From: Alphaproteobacteria bacterium
GTDB lineage: Bacteria > Pseudomonadota > Alphaproteobacteria > Micropepsales > Micropepsaceae
Assembly: GCA_017308475.1 (NCBI GenBank)
Contig: JAFKEU010000008.1
Span: 145,434 to 209,433 of the forward strand
Reading direction: 5' to 3'
Length of the DNA: 64,000 nt
Shown here: positions 17,184 through 25,397 of the stretch, piece after piece
Position numbering within the stretch: position 1 is the first letter of the stretch
Layout: each line of letters opens with the position of its first letter
Position numbers and translations under genes: made by a program
The notes under the pieces: generated by a model
The model's database searches: none
What the model was told of the DNA's origin: nothing
What the model saw: only the letters and a program-made list of their open reading frames with translations

Positions 17184-17885
17184 ATGCCGACTGGCCATCC
17201 CCATCCGCTCGACCGTCCGGTCTGGAGCGCACTTACCTCGCGCCAGACCGGCATGGCGCTGGGCCACCCCCAGGACAGGCCGCGCGCGTGGCGCCTTGCG
17301 CCGCGCTATGGCCTGTTTGCCGCCGCCGCCGATGCCTCGCCCGAAAGCCTGGCGGCGCTTTACGAACTGATCCCCGCCGATGGCGCCATAGCCCTTGTCG
17401 AGGCTGCGGCCCCCGCGCTGCCGCCCGGCGCCGTCATGGTCCGGTGCGCCGATCTGAAACAGATGACGGCGGCGGCGATCACCCCCGGCGCCGTTCCAAA
17501 GGGCGTGCTGACGCTGGGCGATGCGGACGCCGAAGAGATGCTGGCCCTGGCCACCCTCACCCAGCCTGGCCCCTTTTTCAGCCACACCCATCAGCTCGGC
17601 CGCTTCATCGGCATCCGCCAGCGTGGCCGGCTGGTTGCAATGGCGGGCGAGCGCATGAAGCCCGATGGCTTTACCGAAGTCAGCGGCGTGTGCACCCATC
17701 CCGATTTCCGGGGGCGCGGGCTTGCCAGCGGGCTGATGCGGCTGATCGCGCAAGCCATCGTGGAACGCGGCGAGACACCGTTCCTGCATGTCTATGCCGA
17801 CAACACGCACGCCATCGCGCTTTACCGCGCGCTGGGCTTCGAAATCCGCGCCGCCCTGACCATGACGGTGATAGAGCGCGGCTAG
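17184..17885 (+). CDS. GNAT family N-acetyltransferase
   Basis: A 233-aa FR47-type GNAT. The acetyl-CoA loop lies in GVCTHPDFRGRGLASGLMR (about 170-188), followed by VYADNTHAIALYRALGF, the classic motif-B end. The N-terminal 100 residues form a degenerate second GNAT-like half. It is divergent from the udgX gene, with starts 44 bp apart, and the two may share a promoter region. Substrate unknown. Confidence 0.8.
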   Translation: MPTGHPHPLDRPVWSALTSRQTGMALGHPQDRPRAWRLAPRYGLFAAAADASPESLAALYELIPADGAIALVEAAAPALPPGAVMVRCADLKQMTAAAITPGAVPKGVLTLGDADAEEMLALATLTQPGPFFSHTHQLGRFIGIRQRGRLVAMAGERMKPDGFTEVSGVCTHPDFRGRGLASGLMRLIAQAIVERGETPFLHVYADNTHAIALYRALGFEIRAALTMTVIERG

Positions 17886-17891
17886 CAGCCC

Positions 17892-18674
17892 TCACGGCAG
17901 CTCCGCGATCAGCGCCTGGGCGGCGGCCGGGTTCTTTTCCTTGGCGCCGCTGATGACAAACAGGAAGACATCGCGCGCCTTTTTGGGAGCCGCGGGCGCA
18001 AGCAATTCCATGTCCGGGCTCTCGCCGCGCGCCCATCTCTGCGCGCGGTCCGCCCATTTGGCGAGGACCGGCTTTGGGTAGCCCAGCTTTTCCTTCGCGG
18101 ATGTGCCCATCAGCCGGGCATAGACGAAATCCGCCGTCACGTCGGCAATTGTCGGGAAGTCGCTGTCAGCGGCGAAGATGACCGCAACGCCGTGATCACG
18201 GCACATCCGGATGAACGTCTTGTCCTTGAAGCTGTCGTGGCGCACCTCCACCGCATGGCGTATGGCAAGCCCGTCGACTTTTTTGGGCAGAAGTTCCAGA
18301 AAGGCGGCGAAATCCTCCGCATCGAATTTCTTGGTCGCCATGAACTGCCAGTTCACCGGCCCCAGCTTCTTCTTCAGCCGCGTCACCCCGCTTTCGAAGA
18401 ATTTCTCGATCGATCCGCCCGCCTCGGCCAGCACCCGCCGGTTGGTGGCAAAACGCGGGCCCTTCAGCGTGAAGACGAAATCGTCGGGCGTCTCGTCATG
18501 CCAGCGGGCGAAGCTGTCCGGCTTCTGCGAGCCATAATAGGTGCCGTTGATCTCGATCGCGGTCAGTTTCGAAGCGGCATATTCCAGCTCGCGCTTCCGG
18601 GGCAGCCCCGGCGGGTAGAATGTCTCCCGCCAAGGCTCATAGACCCAGCCGCCAATGCCCACATGCACGCTCAT
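17892..18674 (-). CDS. DUF72 (YecE-like) TIM-barrel protein
   Basis: A 260-aa protein of the DUF72 family. Typical signs are the start VGIGGWVYEPWR, the EINGTYYGSQKP segment, and the KGPRFATNRR motif. The predicted fold is a TIM barrel. The biochemical role of the family is unknown. It is convergent with the GNAT gene, leaving only 6 bp between stops. Confidence 0.85.
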   Translation of the reverse strand: MSVHVGIGGWVYEPWRETFYPPGLPRKRELEYAASKLTAIEINGTYYGSQKPDSFARWHDETPDDFVFTLKGPRFATNRRVLAEAGGSIEKFFESGVTRLKKKLGPVNWQFMATKKFDAEDFAAFLELLPKKVDGLAIRHAVEVRHDSFKDKTFIRMCRDHGVAVIFAADSDFPTIADVTADFVYARLMGTSAKEKLGYPKPVLAKWADRAQRWARGESPDMELLAPAAPKKARDVFLFVISGAKEKNPAAAQALIAELP

Positions 18675-18710
18675 GCGCCAATAAACGCATGGGCATCGCC
18701 GTCGCGCAAC

Positions 18711-19115
18711 TTACTTCAGCGGCCCATTGAATGCCCAAATGACGCCGAATGGGTCCTTGGCCTGGCCATAGCGATCGCCCCAGAACATGTTGTCCGGCTT
18801 CATCAGCGCGGTGCAGCCGGCCGCCACGGCGCGGTCGAACCAGGCGTCGGCGTCATCCACCTTCAGCATAATGCTGAAGCCCGAGATCGGCACCACCGGA
18901 TGGCCATGCTCGGGATAGAAGTCGCTGATCATCACCGAGGAACCATTGATGTAGAGATGGGCGTGCATGGTGCGGCCCTTCTCGTCCGGCGGTACCAGCG
19001 CCGCCAGTTCGCCCGCGAATGCTTCCTGATAGAACTCGGCCGCCTTCACGGCGCCGTCGATGGACAGGTAGCAGATGGCGCCGCCCTTGACCGGCGGATT
19101 GGGATTGTCTGACAT
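18711..19115 (-). CDS. VOC family protein (PhnB-like)
   Basis: A 134-aa vicinal oxygen chelate fold protein (glyoxalase/bleomycin-resistance type) with the FYQEAFAGEL and DPFGVIWAF elements seen in PhnB-like members. The ATG at 19115 has GAGGAG just upstream and is preferred over an in-frame start 17 codons earlier. A TGTCGG-N17-CGTC promoter lies 30 bp upstream, linking it to the ECF sigma gene next to it. Substrate unknown. Confidence 0.85.
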   Translation of the reverse strand: MSDNPNPPVKGGAICYLSIDGAVKAAEFYQEAFAGELAALVPPDEKGRTMHAHLYINGSSVMISDFYPEHGHPVVPISGFSIMLKVDDADAWFDRAVAAGCTALMKPDNMFWGDRYGQAKDPFGVIWAFNGPLK

Positions 19116-19145
19116 GATGCACTCCTCATCGCGTTGCGCCCGAAG

Positions 19146-19172
19146 GACGGATGGACCGGCCATCATCCGACA
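19146..19172 (-). promoter_or_regulatory. ECF42-type promoter for the VOC gene
   Basis: On the minus strand TGTCGG (19172-19167), 17 bases, then CGTC (19149-19146). This matches the reported ECF42 pattern of TGTCGA at -35 and CG(A/T)C at -10. The ATG follows 30 bases later. Three further copies with identical spacing occur in the window. Confidence 0.7.
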
Positions 19173-19178
19173 CCGGTT

Positions 19179-20438
19179 TCATGAAACTTTTACGGCGGCC
19201 AGGCGGTCCAGATGCCTGCGGATATGAGCGGCCTCCGCCGGGCTTGCGGCCAGCGCGATCGCCCGGGTGAAGGCGGTGCGCGCCTCGTTCCCGCGGCCAA
19301 GCTGGAGCAGGAAGGCGCCGCGCGTCGCGAAATAAGGGAAATATCCCGCCAACCGTTCTTCCAGCGGCGCGATCATCTCCAGCGCCACGTCCGCGCCCTT
19401 CAGTCTTGCGATCACCACGGCCCGGTTCAGGGTGACGACCGGCGAGGGCTGCATCCGTTCCAGCGCGGCATAGAGCGCGTCGATATTCTCCCAGTCGGTC
19501 TCGGCGGGTCGGGCGGCGCGCGCGTGGATCGCGGCGATGGCCGCCTGCACCTGATAGGGGCCGGGCTGGTTGTGGCGCATCGCCTTGTCGATCAGCGCCA
19601 ACCCCTCGCCGATCAGCTTGTTGTCCCACAGCCTGCGGTCCTGGTCCTCCAGCAGCACCGCCTCGCCCTCGGCATCGAAGCGGGCGCCCAGGCGCGATTG
19701 CTGCAGCAGCATCAACGCCGCCAGCCCCATGATCTCCGGCTCGGTCGGGAACAGGCGCAGCAGGAGCCGTGCCAGGCGGATCGCCTCGTCGCACAAGGGC
19801 GCGCGTGCCGGATCGGACGCGCCGCTATAGCCTTCGTTGAACAGCAGATAGATCATCGCGGCCACGGCCGCCAGCCGCTCGGCCCGCTCGACCGCCCCCG
19901 GCGCCTCGAACGGCACACCGGCCCCCTCCCGATTCCTCTGGGCGATGCGCTGCTTGGCGCGGGTGATGCGCTGCTCCATCGCCGCATCGCTGACCAGGAA
20001 GGCGCGGGCGATCTGCGGCACGGTGAGGCCGGAAACGATGCGCAGCGCCAGCGCGACCTGCTGTACCGCCGGCAGTTCGGGATGACAGCAGATGAACAGA
20101 AGCCTGAGCACGTCGTCGCGATAGTCGGCGCCGTCCAGCCGCTCGGCCAGCGGCGCTTCCACATCCTCCAGGTCCGAGATCGCCTCGTCCGGCGGCAGCA
20201 CGGTATCGCGTGCCTGCCTGCGCACCCCGTCCAGCCCGGCATTGCGGCCCACCAGAATCAGCCAGGCCGCCGGATCGCGCGGCGGCCCCTTTTGCGGCCA
20301 GTTCTTCAGCGCCCTAAGGCATGCTTCCTGATAGGCTTCCTCGGCCCGGTCCATGTCGCGGAAATAACGCAGCAGCGCACCCACCGCCTGCGGGCGGGCC
20401 GCCGTCAGGGCGCCATGGATCCAGGCCAGGTCAGTCAT
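19179..20438 (-). CDS. ECF42-group RNA polymerase sigma factor
   Basis: A 419-aa sigma-70 family protein, twice the length of a simple ECF sigma. Sigma2 and sigma4 regions occupy the first 180 residues (YQEACLRALKNWP in sigma2, GLTVPQIARAFLVSDAAMEQRI in the sigma4 HTH). A DUF6596/TPR-like C-terminal extension follows, rich in helices. This architecture, next to a DGPF-motif YciI gene, defines the ECF42 group, in which the extension rather than an anti-sigma factor is thought to control activity. It starts 15 bp after the YciI stop, in one operon. Confidence 0.92.
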   Translation of the reverse strand: MTDLAWIHGALTAARPQAVGALLRYFRDMDRAEEAYQEACLRALKNWPQKGPPRDPAAWLILVGRNAGLDGVRRQARDTVLPPDEAISDLEDVEAPLAERLDGADYRDDVLRLLFICCHPELPAVQQVALALRIVSGLTVPQIARAFLVSDAAMEQRITRAKQRIAQRNREGAGVPFEAPGAVERAERLAAVAAMIYLLFNEGYSGASDPARAPLCDEAIRLARLLLRLFPTEPEIMGLAALMLLQQSRLGARFDAEGEAVLLEDQDRRLWDNKLIGEGLALIDKAMRHNQPGPYQVQAAIAAIHARAARPAETDWENIDALYAALERMQPSPVVTLNRAVVIARLKGADVALEMIAPLEERLAGYFPYFATRGAFLLQLGRGNEARTAFTRAIALAASPAEAAHIRRHLDRLAAVKVS

Positions 20439-20453
20439 GAAAAAGTCCGGTCA

Positions 20454-20840
20454 TCAGTAGGCCTTGATCATTTCCCTTGGCGCATCGGCGCGCGCCTCGG
20501 GCACATAAAGCGCGATAGGCCTTATCTCATAGACGCTGGTCGGATTGGCTGCGGACAACTCTCGCGCCACGTCCAGCGCCGCATCCAGATTCTCCACGTC
20601 GATCACATAGAAGCCCAGCAGCTGCTCCTTGGTCTCGGCAAAGGGACCGTCGATCACCACATTGCCGCGCAGCGTCGCCGCCGCCGTGGTCGGCAGAAGC
20701 CGCAAGGAAGGCCCCAGCTTTCCTTCCTTCACCAGTTTTTCATGCACCACCGACAGGCGGGACATCACCGCATCGTCCTCGGCCCTGCTCCAGGACCAGA
20801 CGACATCTTCCTTGTTGTAGCAGAGCAATGTGTAAAGCAT
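20454..20840 (-). CDS. YciI (DGPF) family protein
   Basis: A 128-aa ferredoxin-like-fold protein with the DGPF signature (VIDGPFAETKEQLLGFY). DGPF proteins are the constant companions of ECF42 sigma factors and are their usual targets; their biochemical role is unproven. It is the first gene of the yciI-sigma operon. A TGTCGG-N17-CGTC site is 25 bp upstream, implying autoregulation of the sigma operon. Confidence 0.9.
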   Translation of the reverse strand: MLYTLLCYNKEDVVWSWSRAEDDAVMSRLSVVHEKLVKEGKLGPSLRLLPTTAAATLRGNVVIDGPFAETKEQLLGFYVIDVENLDAALDVARELSAANPTSVYEIRPIALYVPEARADAPREMIKAY

Positions 20841-20865
20841 GGAACGTCCTTTGCTTTCCTTTGAA

Positions 20866-20892
20866 GACGGGCAAGTATGCCCTGCCCCGACA
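20866..20892 (-). promoter_or_regulatory. ECF42-type promoter for the yciI-sigma operon
   Basis: Minus-strand TGTCGG (20892-20887), N17, CGTC (20869-20866). It is divergent from the plus-strand copy at 20923-20949; the two -35 boxes are 30 bp apart. It predicts positive autoregulation. Confidence 0.7.
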
Positions 20893-20922
20893 GATGCGGG
20901 AAAAAATATTCCGCCGGTTCCC

Positions 20923-20949
20923 TGTCGGCCCCGTGCCCCCGCCCGCGTC
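20923..20949 (+). promoter_or_regulatory. ECF42-type promoter for the SRPBCC-VOC-RibD operon
   Basis: TGTCGG (20923-20928), N17, CGTC (20946-20949), then 34 bases to the SRPBCC ATG. Same spacing as the three minus-strand copies. Confidence 0.7.
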
Positions 20950-20983
20950 CTTGGGCCAGACCCCCGCGGATTGGAAGGAAAAC

Positions 20984-21439
20984 ATGGCCCACGAAATGTC
21001 CTTTACCCGCCTGATCGACGCTCCGGCCGAAACCCTCTTCCGGCTTTGGACCGACCCCAGCCGCATGCATGAATGGTTCTGCCCCAGGCCCTGGACCGTG
21101 ACCGACGTAAGGCTGGACGTGCGCGCCGGCGGCGGTTGCACCATGACCATGGTGGGGCCCGAGGGCGAGAGGCTGCCCAATCCCGGCCAGTATCTGGAGA
21201 TCATCCCGAACCGCCGCATCGTTTTCAGCGACGCCTTCACCGGCGACTGGAAAACCAAGGACGGTGCGCCATTCTTCGTGGGAATCGTCGAGTTCGAGCC
21301 GGAAGGCGGCAAGACGCGATACACCTGCACCGTGCGCCACTGGAACGAGGCAGACATGAAGAAGCATGAGGAGATGGGTTTCTACACGGGCTGGGGCATC
21401 GTCGCCGACCAACTCGAAGCCCTTGCGAAAACCATCTGA
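20984..21439 (+). CDS. SRPBCC (AHSA1-like) family protein
   Basis: A 151-aa START/Bet v1-like fold protein of the AHSA1 type: an N-terminal FTRLIDAPAETLFRLWTDP and a C-terminal ADMKKHEEMGFYTGW motif. The ATG at 20984 has GGAAGGAA upstream; the longer in-frame ORF covers the promoter. Such genes are commonly found beside ECF42 or ArsR regulators, ligand unknown. First gene of a divergent three-gene operon. Confidence 0.88.
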   Translation: MAHEMSFTRLIDAPAETLFRLWTDPSRMHEWFCPRPWTVTDVRLDVRAGGGCTMTMVGPEGERLPNPGQYLEIIPNRRIVFSDAFTGDWKTKDGAPFFVGIVEFEPEGGKTRYTCTVRHWNEADMKKHEEMGFYTGWGIVADQLEALAKTI

Positions 21440-21465
21440 GCCAGCACCTTCCGAAGGAGACGCCC

Positions 21466-21927
21466 ATGACCATCAAGAGCATCACCCCCTTTCTCTGGTT
21501 CGACACCCAGGCGGAGGACGCGGCGAACTTCTATGTCTCGCTGTTTCCCGATTCGAAGATCCTCCACGTCTCGCGTTATGGCGATTTCATGCCCGGCAAG
21601 GCCGGCCAGGTGATGGTGGTCGATCTGGAGCTGATGGGCCAACATCTGACGTTCATGAACGGCGGCCCCAGCTTCAAGCTGGATGAAGCCTTTTCCCTGT
21701 CGGTGGCGTGCCAGGATCAGGCGGAAATCGAACGGCTGTGGAACGCACTGGCAGACAAGCCCAGCGCCTGCGGCTGGACCAGGGACAAATTCGGCGTGGT
21801 GTGGCAGATCAACTATGCCGGCCTGCCCGAGCTGATGACCAGCCAGGAGCGCGTCAACAAGGTGATGGCCGCGATGATGACCATGGTCAAGATCGACATC
21901 CAGGCGCTGAAGGACGCGGTGAAATGA
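21466..21927 (+). CDS. VOC family protein (3-demethylubiquinone methyltransferase-like domain)
   Basis: A 153-aa PhnB-type VOC protein starting MTIKSITPFLWFDTQAEDAA, with CGWTRDKFGVVWQI near residue 105. Databases often label this group as 3-demethylubiquinone methyltransferase-like, but it has no SAM fold. GAAGGAG precedes the ATG. Its TGA overlaps the next ATG (ATGA). Function unknown; expression is predicted to depend on the ECF42 sigma. Confidence 0.87.
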   Translation: MTIKSITPFLWFDTQAEDAANFYVSLFPDSKILHVSRYGDFMPGKAGQVMVVDLELMGQHLTFMNGGPSFKLDEAFSLSVACQDQAEIERLWNALADKPSACGWTRDKFGVVWQINYAGLPELMTSQERVNKVMAAMMTMVKIDIQALKDAVK

Positions 21928-22496
21928 GGCGGCTGGGAATGTTCAACAATGTCTCGCTGGATGGCTATTTCACCGATGCCGGCGGCGACATGAGCTTCGC
22001 CAAGCCGCAAGGCCCCGACCCGGAACATGCGGAATTCGTCAGCCGCAATGCCGGACGCGGGGGCACGCTCGTCTTCGGCCGCGTCACCTATCAGATGATG
22101 GCGAGCTTCTGGCCCACGGAGGCGGCCTGCCAGATGATGCCCGATGTGGCCAGTGCGATGAATGAAAATCCCAAGATCGTCTTCTCGCGCACGCTGAAAT
22201 CGGCGGCGTGGAACAATACCACCCTGCTCGGCGGCGATCCCGCCGCCGAAATCGCGCGGCTGAAGGCCGAAGACGGTCCCGACATGGTGGTGCTGGGCAG
22301 CGGGCGGATTGCCGCGCAACTGATGCAGGCCGGCCTGTTCGACCAGATCCAGCTGATGGTGATCCCCGTCGTGCTGGGCGCCGGCCGCACCCTGTTCGAG
22401 GGCGTCACGGCGCGCCCGCGCCTGGCGCTGAAAGAAGCGCGGGCGTTCCAAAGCGGCAATGTCCTTCTGCGCTATGGGCCGAACAGTGCCTTGTAG
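21924..22496 (+). CDS. Dihydrofolate reductase-fold (RibD C-terminal) protein
   Basis: A 190-aa protein starting MRRLGMFNNVSLDGYFTDA, with GRVTYQMM and the C-terminal VLGAGRTLFEG typical of the RibD C-terminal domain family. This is a stand-alone NADPH-reductase-like fold, not biosynthetic DHFR. The ATG overlaps the VOC stop by 4 bp. Its 3' end overlaps the convergent ArsC-like gene by 25 bp. It is the last gene of the divergent ECF42-linked operon. Confidence 0.87.
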   Translation: MRRLGMFNNVSLDGYFTDAGGDMSFAKPQGPDPEHAEFVSRNAGRGGTLVFGRVTYQMMASFWPTEAACQMMPDVASAMNENPKIVFSRTLKSAAWNNTTLLGGDPAAEIARLKAEDGPDMVVLGSGRIAAQLMQAGLFDQIQLMVIPVVLGAGRTLFEGVTARPRLALKEARAFQSGNVLLRYGPNSAL

Positions 22497-22819
22497 ATTT
22501 CGGGCCTGAAACCGACCGCAAGCCTGCCCTTCGCCTCCAGCACCGGCCGCTTGATCATGGACGGCTGGGCCGCCATCAGCGCGATCGCCTTCTTTTCGGT
22601 GATGCCCTCCCTGTCGGCGTCGGGCAGTTTCCTGAAGGTTGTGCCGGCGCGGTTGAGCAGCACTTCCCAGCCCACCTGCCGCACCCATTTCTCCAGCGTC
22701 GGCCTGTCGATGCCTTCGGCCTTGTAGTCATGGAACGCGTAGGCGAGCTTGTGCGCATCCAGCCAGGCGCGCGCCTTCTTCATCGTGTCGCAGTTTTTGA
22801 TGCCGTAGATCGTGACCAT
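22472..22819 (-). CDS. ArsC/Spx-family (YffB-like) protein
   Basis: A 115-aa thioredoxin-fold protein starting VTIYGIKNCDTMKKARAWL, with a single active-site-position Cys10 (NCDTMKK rather than CxxC) and MIKRPVL near residue 88. This matches the YffB branch, which is probably glutathione-dependent rather than a true arsenate reductase. No arsenic genes are nearby. It is convergent with the RibD-like gene, overlapping by 25 bp. Confidence 0.87.
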   Translation of the reverse strand: MVTIYGIKNCDTMKKARAWLDAHKLAYAFHDYKAEGIDRPTLEKWVRQVGWEVLLNRAGTTFRKLPDADREGITEKKAIALMAAQPSMIKRPVLEAKGRLAVGFRPEIYKALFGP

Positions 22820-22855
22820 GCGGCTTCATAATCCGCGGCGCTCGCCGCGGCAATC

Positions 22856-24097
22856 CTATTGCACGATATGCAGCGGCATCCGCTCCGTGCCGGCGAAGGG
22901 CATGGTGCGCTCATCCTCGACCATATAGTCGCGGGTCAGCGGCACCGCATCCTGGCGGCGGACAATCTGCACCTGGAATACCACCTCTCCGTCATGGCGG
23001 AAGGCCATTTCCGATCCGGCCAGGTAGAATTCCCACATCCGGCAGAAGCGCTCGTCATACAGCGCCACGGCCTCCTGCCGGTTGGCCATGAAGCGGCGGC
23101 GCCATTCCTTCAGCGTTTCGGCATAATGAAGCCGCAGCACTTCGACGTCGGTGATGATGAGCCCGGCCTTCTCCACCGCGGTCACGATCTCCGACAGGGC
23201 CGGGGCATAGCCGCCGGGGAAGATGTATTTGGCGATCCAGCTGTTGGTCGAGCCGGGCCCGTCAACCCGCCCGATCGTGTGCAGCAGCATCACGCCGTCC
23301 TCGGCCAGAAGCGCGCGCGCCTGGCGGAAGAATGTTCCGTAATAGGCCGCGCCGACATGCTCGAACATGCCCACCGATACGATGCGGTCGTAGGCACCGC
23401 GCAGCGCCCGGTAGTCGACCATCTCGAAGCGGCAATTGGCTGACAGCCGGGCCTTTTGCGCGCGCTCGCGCGCCACTGCGATCTGTTCCTCGGACAGGGT
23501 GATGCCCAGCACGTCGGCGCCGCAGTCGCGCGCCATGTCCAGCGCCAGCCCGCCCCAGCCGCAGCCGATGTCCAGCACCTTCAGTCCCGGCTTGTGCAGG
23601 TGGAGCTTGGCGGCGATATGGCGTTTTTTTCCGATCTGGGCTTCTTCCAGTGTCTCGCCCGGAACCGAGAAATAGGCACAGGAATATTGCCGGTCGGCAT
23701 CCAGGAACAGCTCGTACAGCTTGCCCGAGAGGTCATAGTGATGGGCGACATGCTCCTTGGCCAGCGAGGCGGGATTGTACTGGTCGATCGCCCGCTTGAG
23801 GGTACGGAATTTGCGCAGCAGCTTGTGCAGCCCCCGCGGCTGGATGGCGCCCAGGTTGCGCATCAGCAACGCCAGCACACCGGCAATGTCGCCCTTCTCC
23901 ACCGTAAGGCGGCCATCCATGTAAAGCTCGCCCAGCTTCAGGTCGGGATTGAGAGCCAGCTCCCATTCCGCCCACCGGTCATGCAGGGCGATCACTACCT
24001 CCGGTTCACCCTGGCCGAAAATTTCCAGCGACCCGCCGGGCCGGACGACCCCCAGCGCACCATCGTGGAAGAAGCCGGAAAACAGCAATTGCAGCAT
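22856..24097 (-). CDS. cfa: Cyclopropane-fatty-acyl-phospholipid synthase
   Basis: A 413-aa SAM-dependent enzyme that methylenates unsaturated acyl chains of membrane lipids. The SAM motif LDIGCGWGGLALDMA, EHVGAAYYGTFF and the C-terminal RMWEFYLAGSEMAF are family hallmarks. The start at 24097 (MLQLLFSGFF) was preferred; two earlier in-frame ATGs exist. Cfa is often in ChrR/sigma-E singlet-oxygen regulons, but no TGATCC-type site was seen upstream here, unlike the cluster at 48-53 kb. Confidence 0.92.
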   Translation of the reverse strand: MLQLLFSGFFHDGALGVVRPGGSLEIFGQGEPEVVIALHDRWAEWELALNPDLKLGELYMDGRLTVEKGDIAGVLALLMRNLGAIQPRGLHKLLRKFRTLKRAIDQYNPASLAKEHVAHHYDLSGKLYELFLDADRQYSCAYFSVPGETLEEAQIGKKRHIAAKLHLHKPGLKVLDIGCGWGGLALDMARDCGADVLGITLSEEQIAVARERAQKARLSANCRFEMVDYRALRGAYDRIVSVGMFEHVGAAYYGTFFRQARALLAEDGVMLLHTIGRVDGPGSTNSWIAKYIFPGGYAPALSEIVTAVEKAGLIITDVEVLRLHYAETLKEWRRRFMANRQEAVALYDERFCRMWEFYLAGSEMAFRHDGEVVFQVQIVRRQDAVPLTRDYMVEDERTMPFAGTERMPLHIVQ

Positions 24098-24201
24098 GGA
24101 GCCTGTCCCGCGGAAGCGTGTGCTTTCCATACGCAAAACCGGGCGGAGAGTTCCCAGAGGGAACGCGACCGGCCGTCGCATGCCTTCAGTTTATACCACT
24201 T

Positions 24202-24651
24202 CTAAGCCGGCTTGTCCGCCAGCCGGCGGTCCAGCAAATGGTCCAGCGACAGGACCCCGGGGCCGCGGCAGATGATGAAAATCATGAAGGCCAGCCACTG
24301 GATGTGGTCGGGCCATGCCATGGGATAGACGAACAGCTGGATCACCAGCACCATGCCCAGAAGGCCCAGCGCACTCAGGCGGGTCAGCAGTCCCACCAGC
24401 ACCAGCGTCGAAAGCCCCAGCTCCATCGACGCCGCCAGCGTGGCGGCAAAGTCCGGTGGCAGCAGCGGCACATGGTATTCATTCTCGAACAGCGACAGGG
24501 TGGCGTTCCAGTCGTCCAGCTTCACCAGGCCCGAGCGGAAAAAGACGCTGAAGGTGGCACAGCGCGCCACCAGGACCAGCAGGCTGTAGGGCACGCTGTC
24601 CAGCAGCCGGATGCCCCGGCGCGCCAGCGCCACCGGCTTTGCAAGGATCAT
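24202..24651 (-). CDS. DoxX family membrane protein of the bufferin operon
   Basis: A 149-aa DoxX/DUF417-type protein with four hydrophobic segments, including FFRSGLVKLDDW near residue 38 and the C-terminal ICRGPGVLSLDHLL. It overlaps bufC by 4 bp and closes the bufA-bufB-bufC-doxX operon. DoxX-like genes are frequent fourth members of such operons. A role in membrane redox or export support is inferred only. Confidence 0.85.
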   Translation of the reverse strand: MILAKPVALARRGIRLLDSVPYSLLVLVARCATFSVFFRSGLVKLDDWNATLSLFENEYHVPLLPPDFAATLAASMELGLSTLVLVGLLTRLSALGLLGMVLVIQLFVYPMAWPDHIQWLAFMIFIICRGPGVLSLDHLLDRRLADKPA

Positions 24652-25397
24652 GTCTGTTCTCCCTTCAGGATGCGGCAGAAAGCGCCGCCAAAGATTTCAC
24701 CCTGGATGGCGGCCAGCGCCTCCTCGGGCTCGGCATGGAAGATGGCGGCGGTCAGCGCGGCGTCGGCCGCTCCGCCGGCCATCAGCGCCCCGGCAAAAGC
24801 GGCGGCGGGCGCACTGACCGCGGCGATGGCGGAAGCCTCGCCGCTGCGCCAGACCAGGAGCGGGCGGGGGCGCGGCGTCAGGTCGATCGCGGCCAGCGCC
24901 GCGTCATCTCCCGCCTCCAGCGCATTGCGGATCCGGTCCGCCGGATAGTCCAGCCACAGCGCCGTCAGGCCGGCGGGCAGCGCCAGCGTCACCCCCGCCT
25001 CCAGCACGAAGCGGCGCTCGCCTTGCGGCGACCGCACCGCCTGGTCCATCGCCAGGTCCAGGCGCGCCACATCCGGCAGATATGGCAAGACAGCAGCGGG
25101 CGCATGGCTCGCCAGGAACTCGGCAAAGCCTTCGCCATAGGCGGACAGGCGCGCCACACGCGGCGGCGAGGACCGCACAAAGGCAGCAGCCGCCTGGTCG
25201 AAAAAAGCTTCGCCCACCAGCCGGTCCACAGTGGGGCAACTCAACCGCAGCGCGTTGACGCCCGCGCCCAGCACCGTGTTGCGATGAACCCGCAGCGCTG
25301 CTTCCACCGGCACGGGACCTGCCCGGAAAACCGGCGGCAATCCCTCGCCGGTCAGAACGGCGCGGGCGAAAGCGTGCTGAAGCTCATGCAGCCGCAT
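24648..25397 (-). CDS. bufC: Bufferin-associated protein BufC (DUF2063)
   Basis: A 249-aa protein with the N-terminal HvfC/BufC (DUF2063) domain: LHELQHAFARAVL at the start, VHRNTVLGAGVNALRLSCP near residue 38, and FAEFLASH. In characterised systems BufC partners the MNIO enzyme BufB, helping it recognise the precursor peptide. It overlaps bufB by 14 bp and doxX by 4 bp, so translation is coupled. Confidence 0.9.
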   Translation of the reverse strand: MRLHELQHAFARAVLTGEGLPPVFRAGPVPVEAALRVHRNTVLGAGVNALRLSCPTVDRLVGEAFFDQAAAAFVRSSPPRVARLSAYGEGFAEFLASHAPAAVLPYLPDVARLDLAMDQAVRSPQGERRFVLEAGVTLALPAGLTALWLDYPADRIRNALEAGDDAALAAIDLTPRPRPLLVWRSGEASAIAAVSAPAAAFAGALMAGGAADAALTAAIFHAEPEEALAAIQGEIFGGAFCRILKGEQT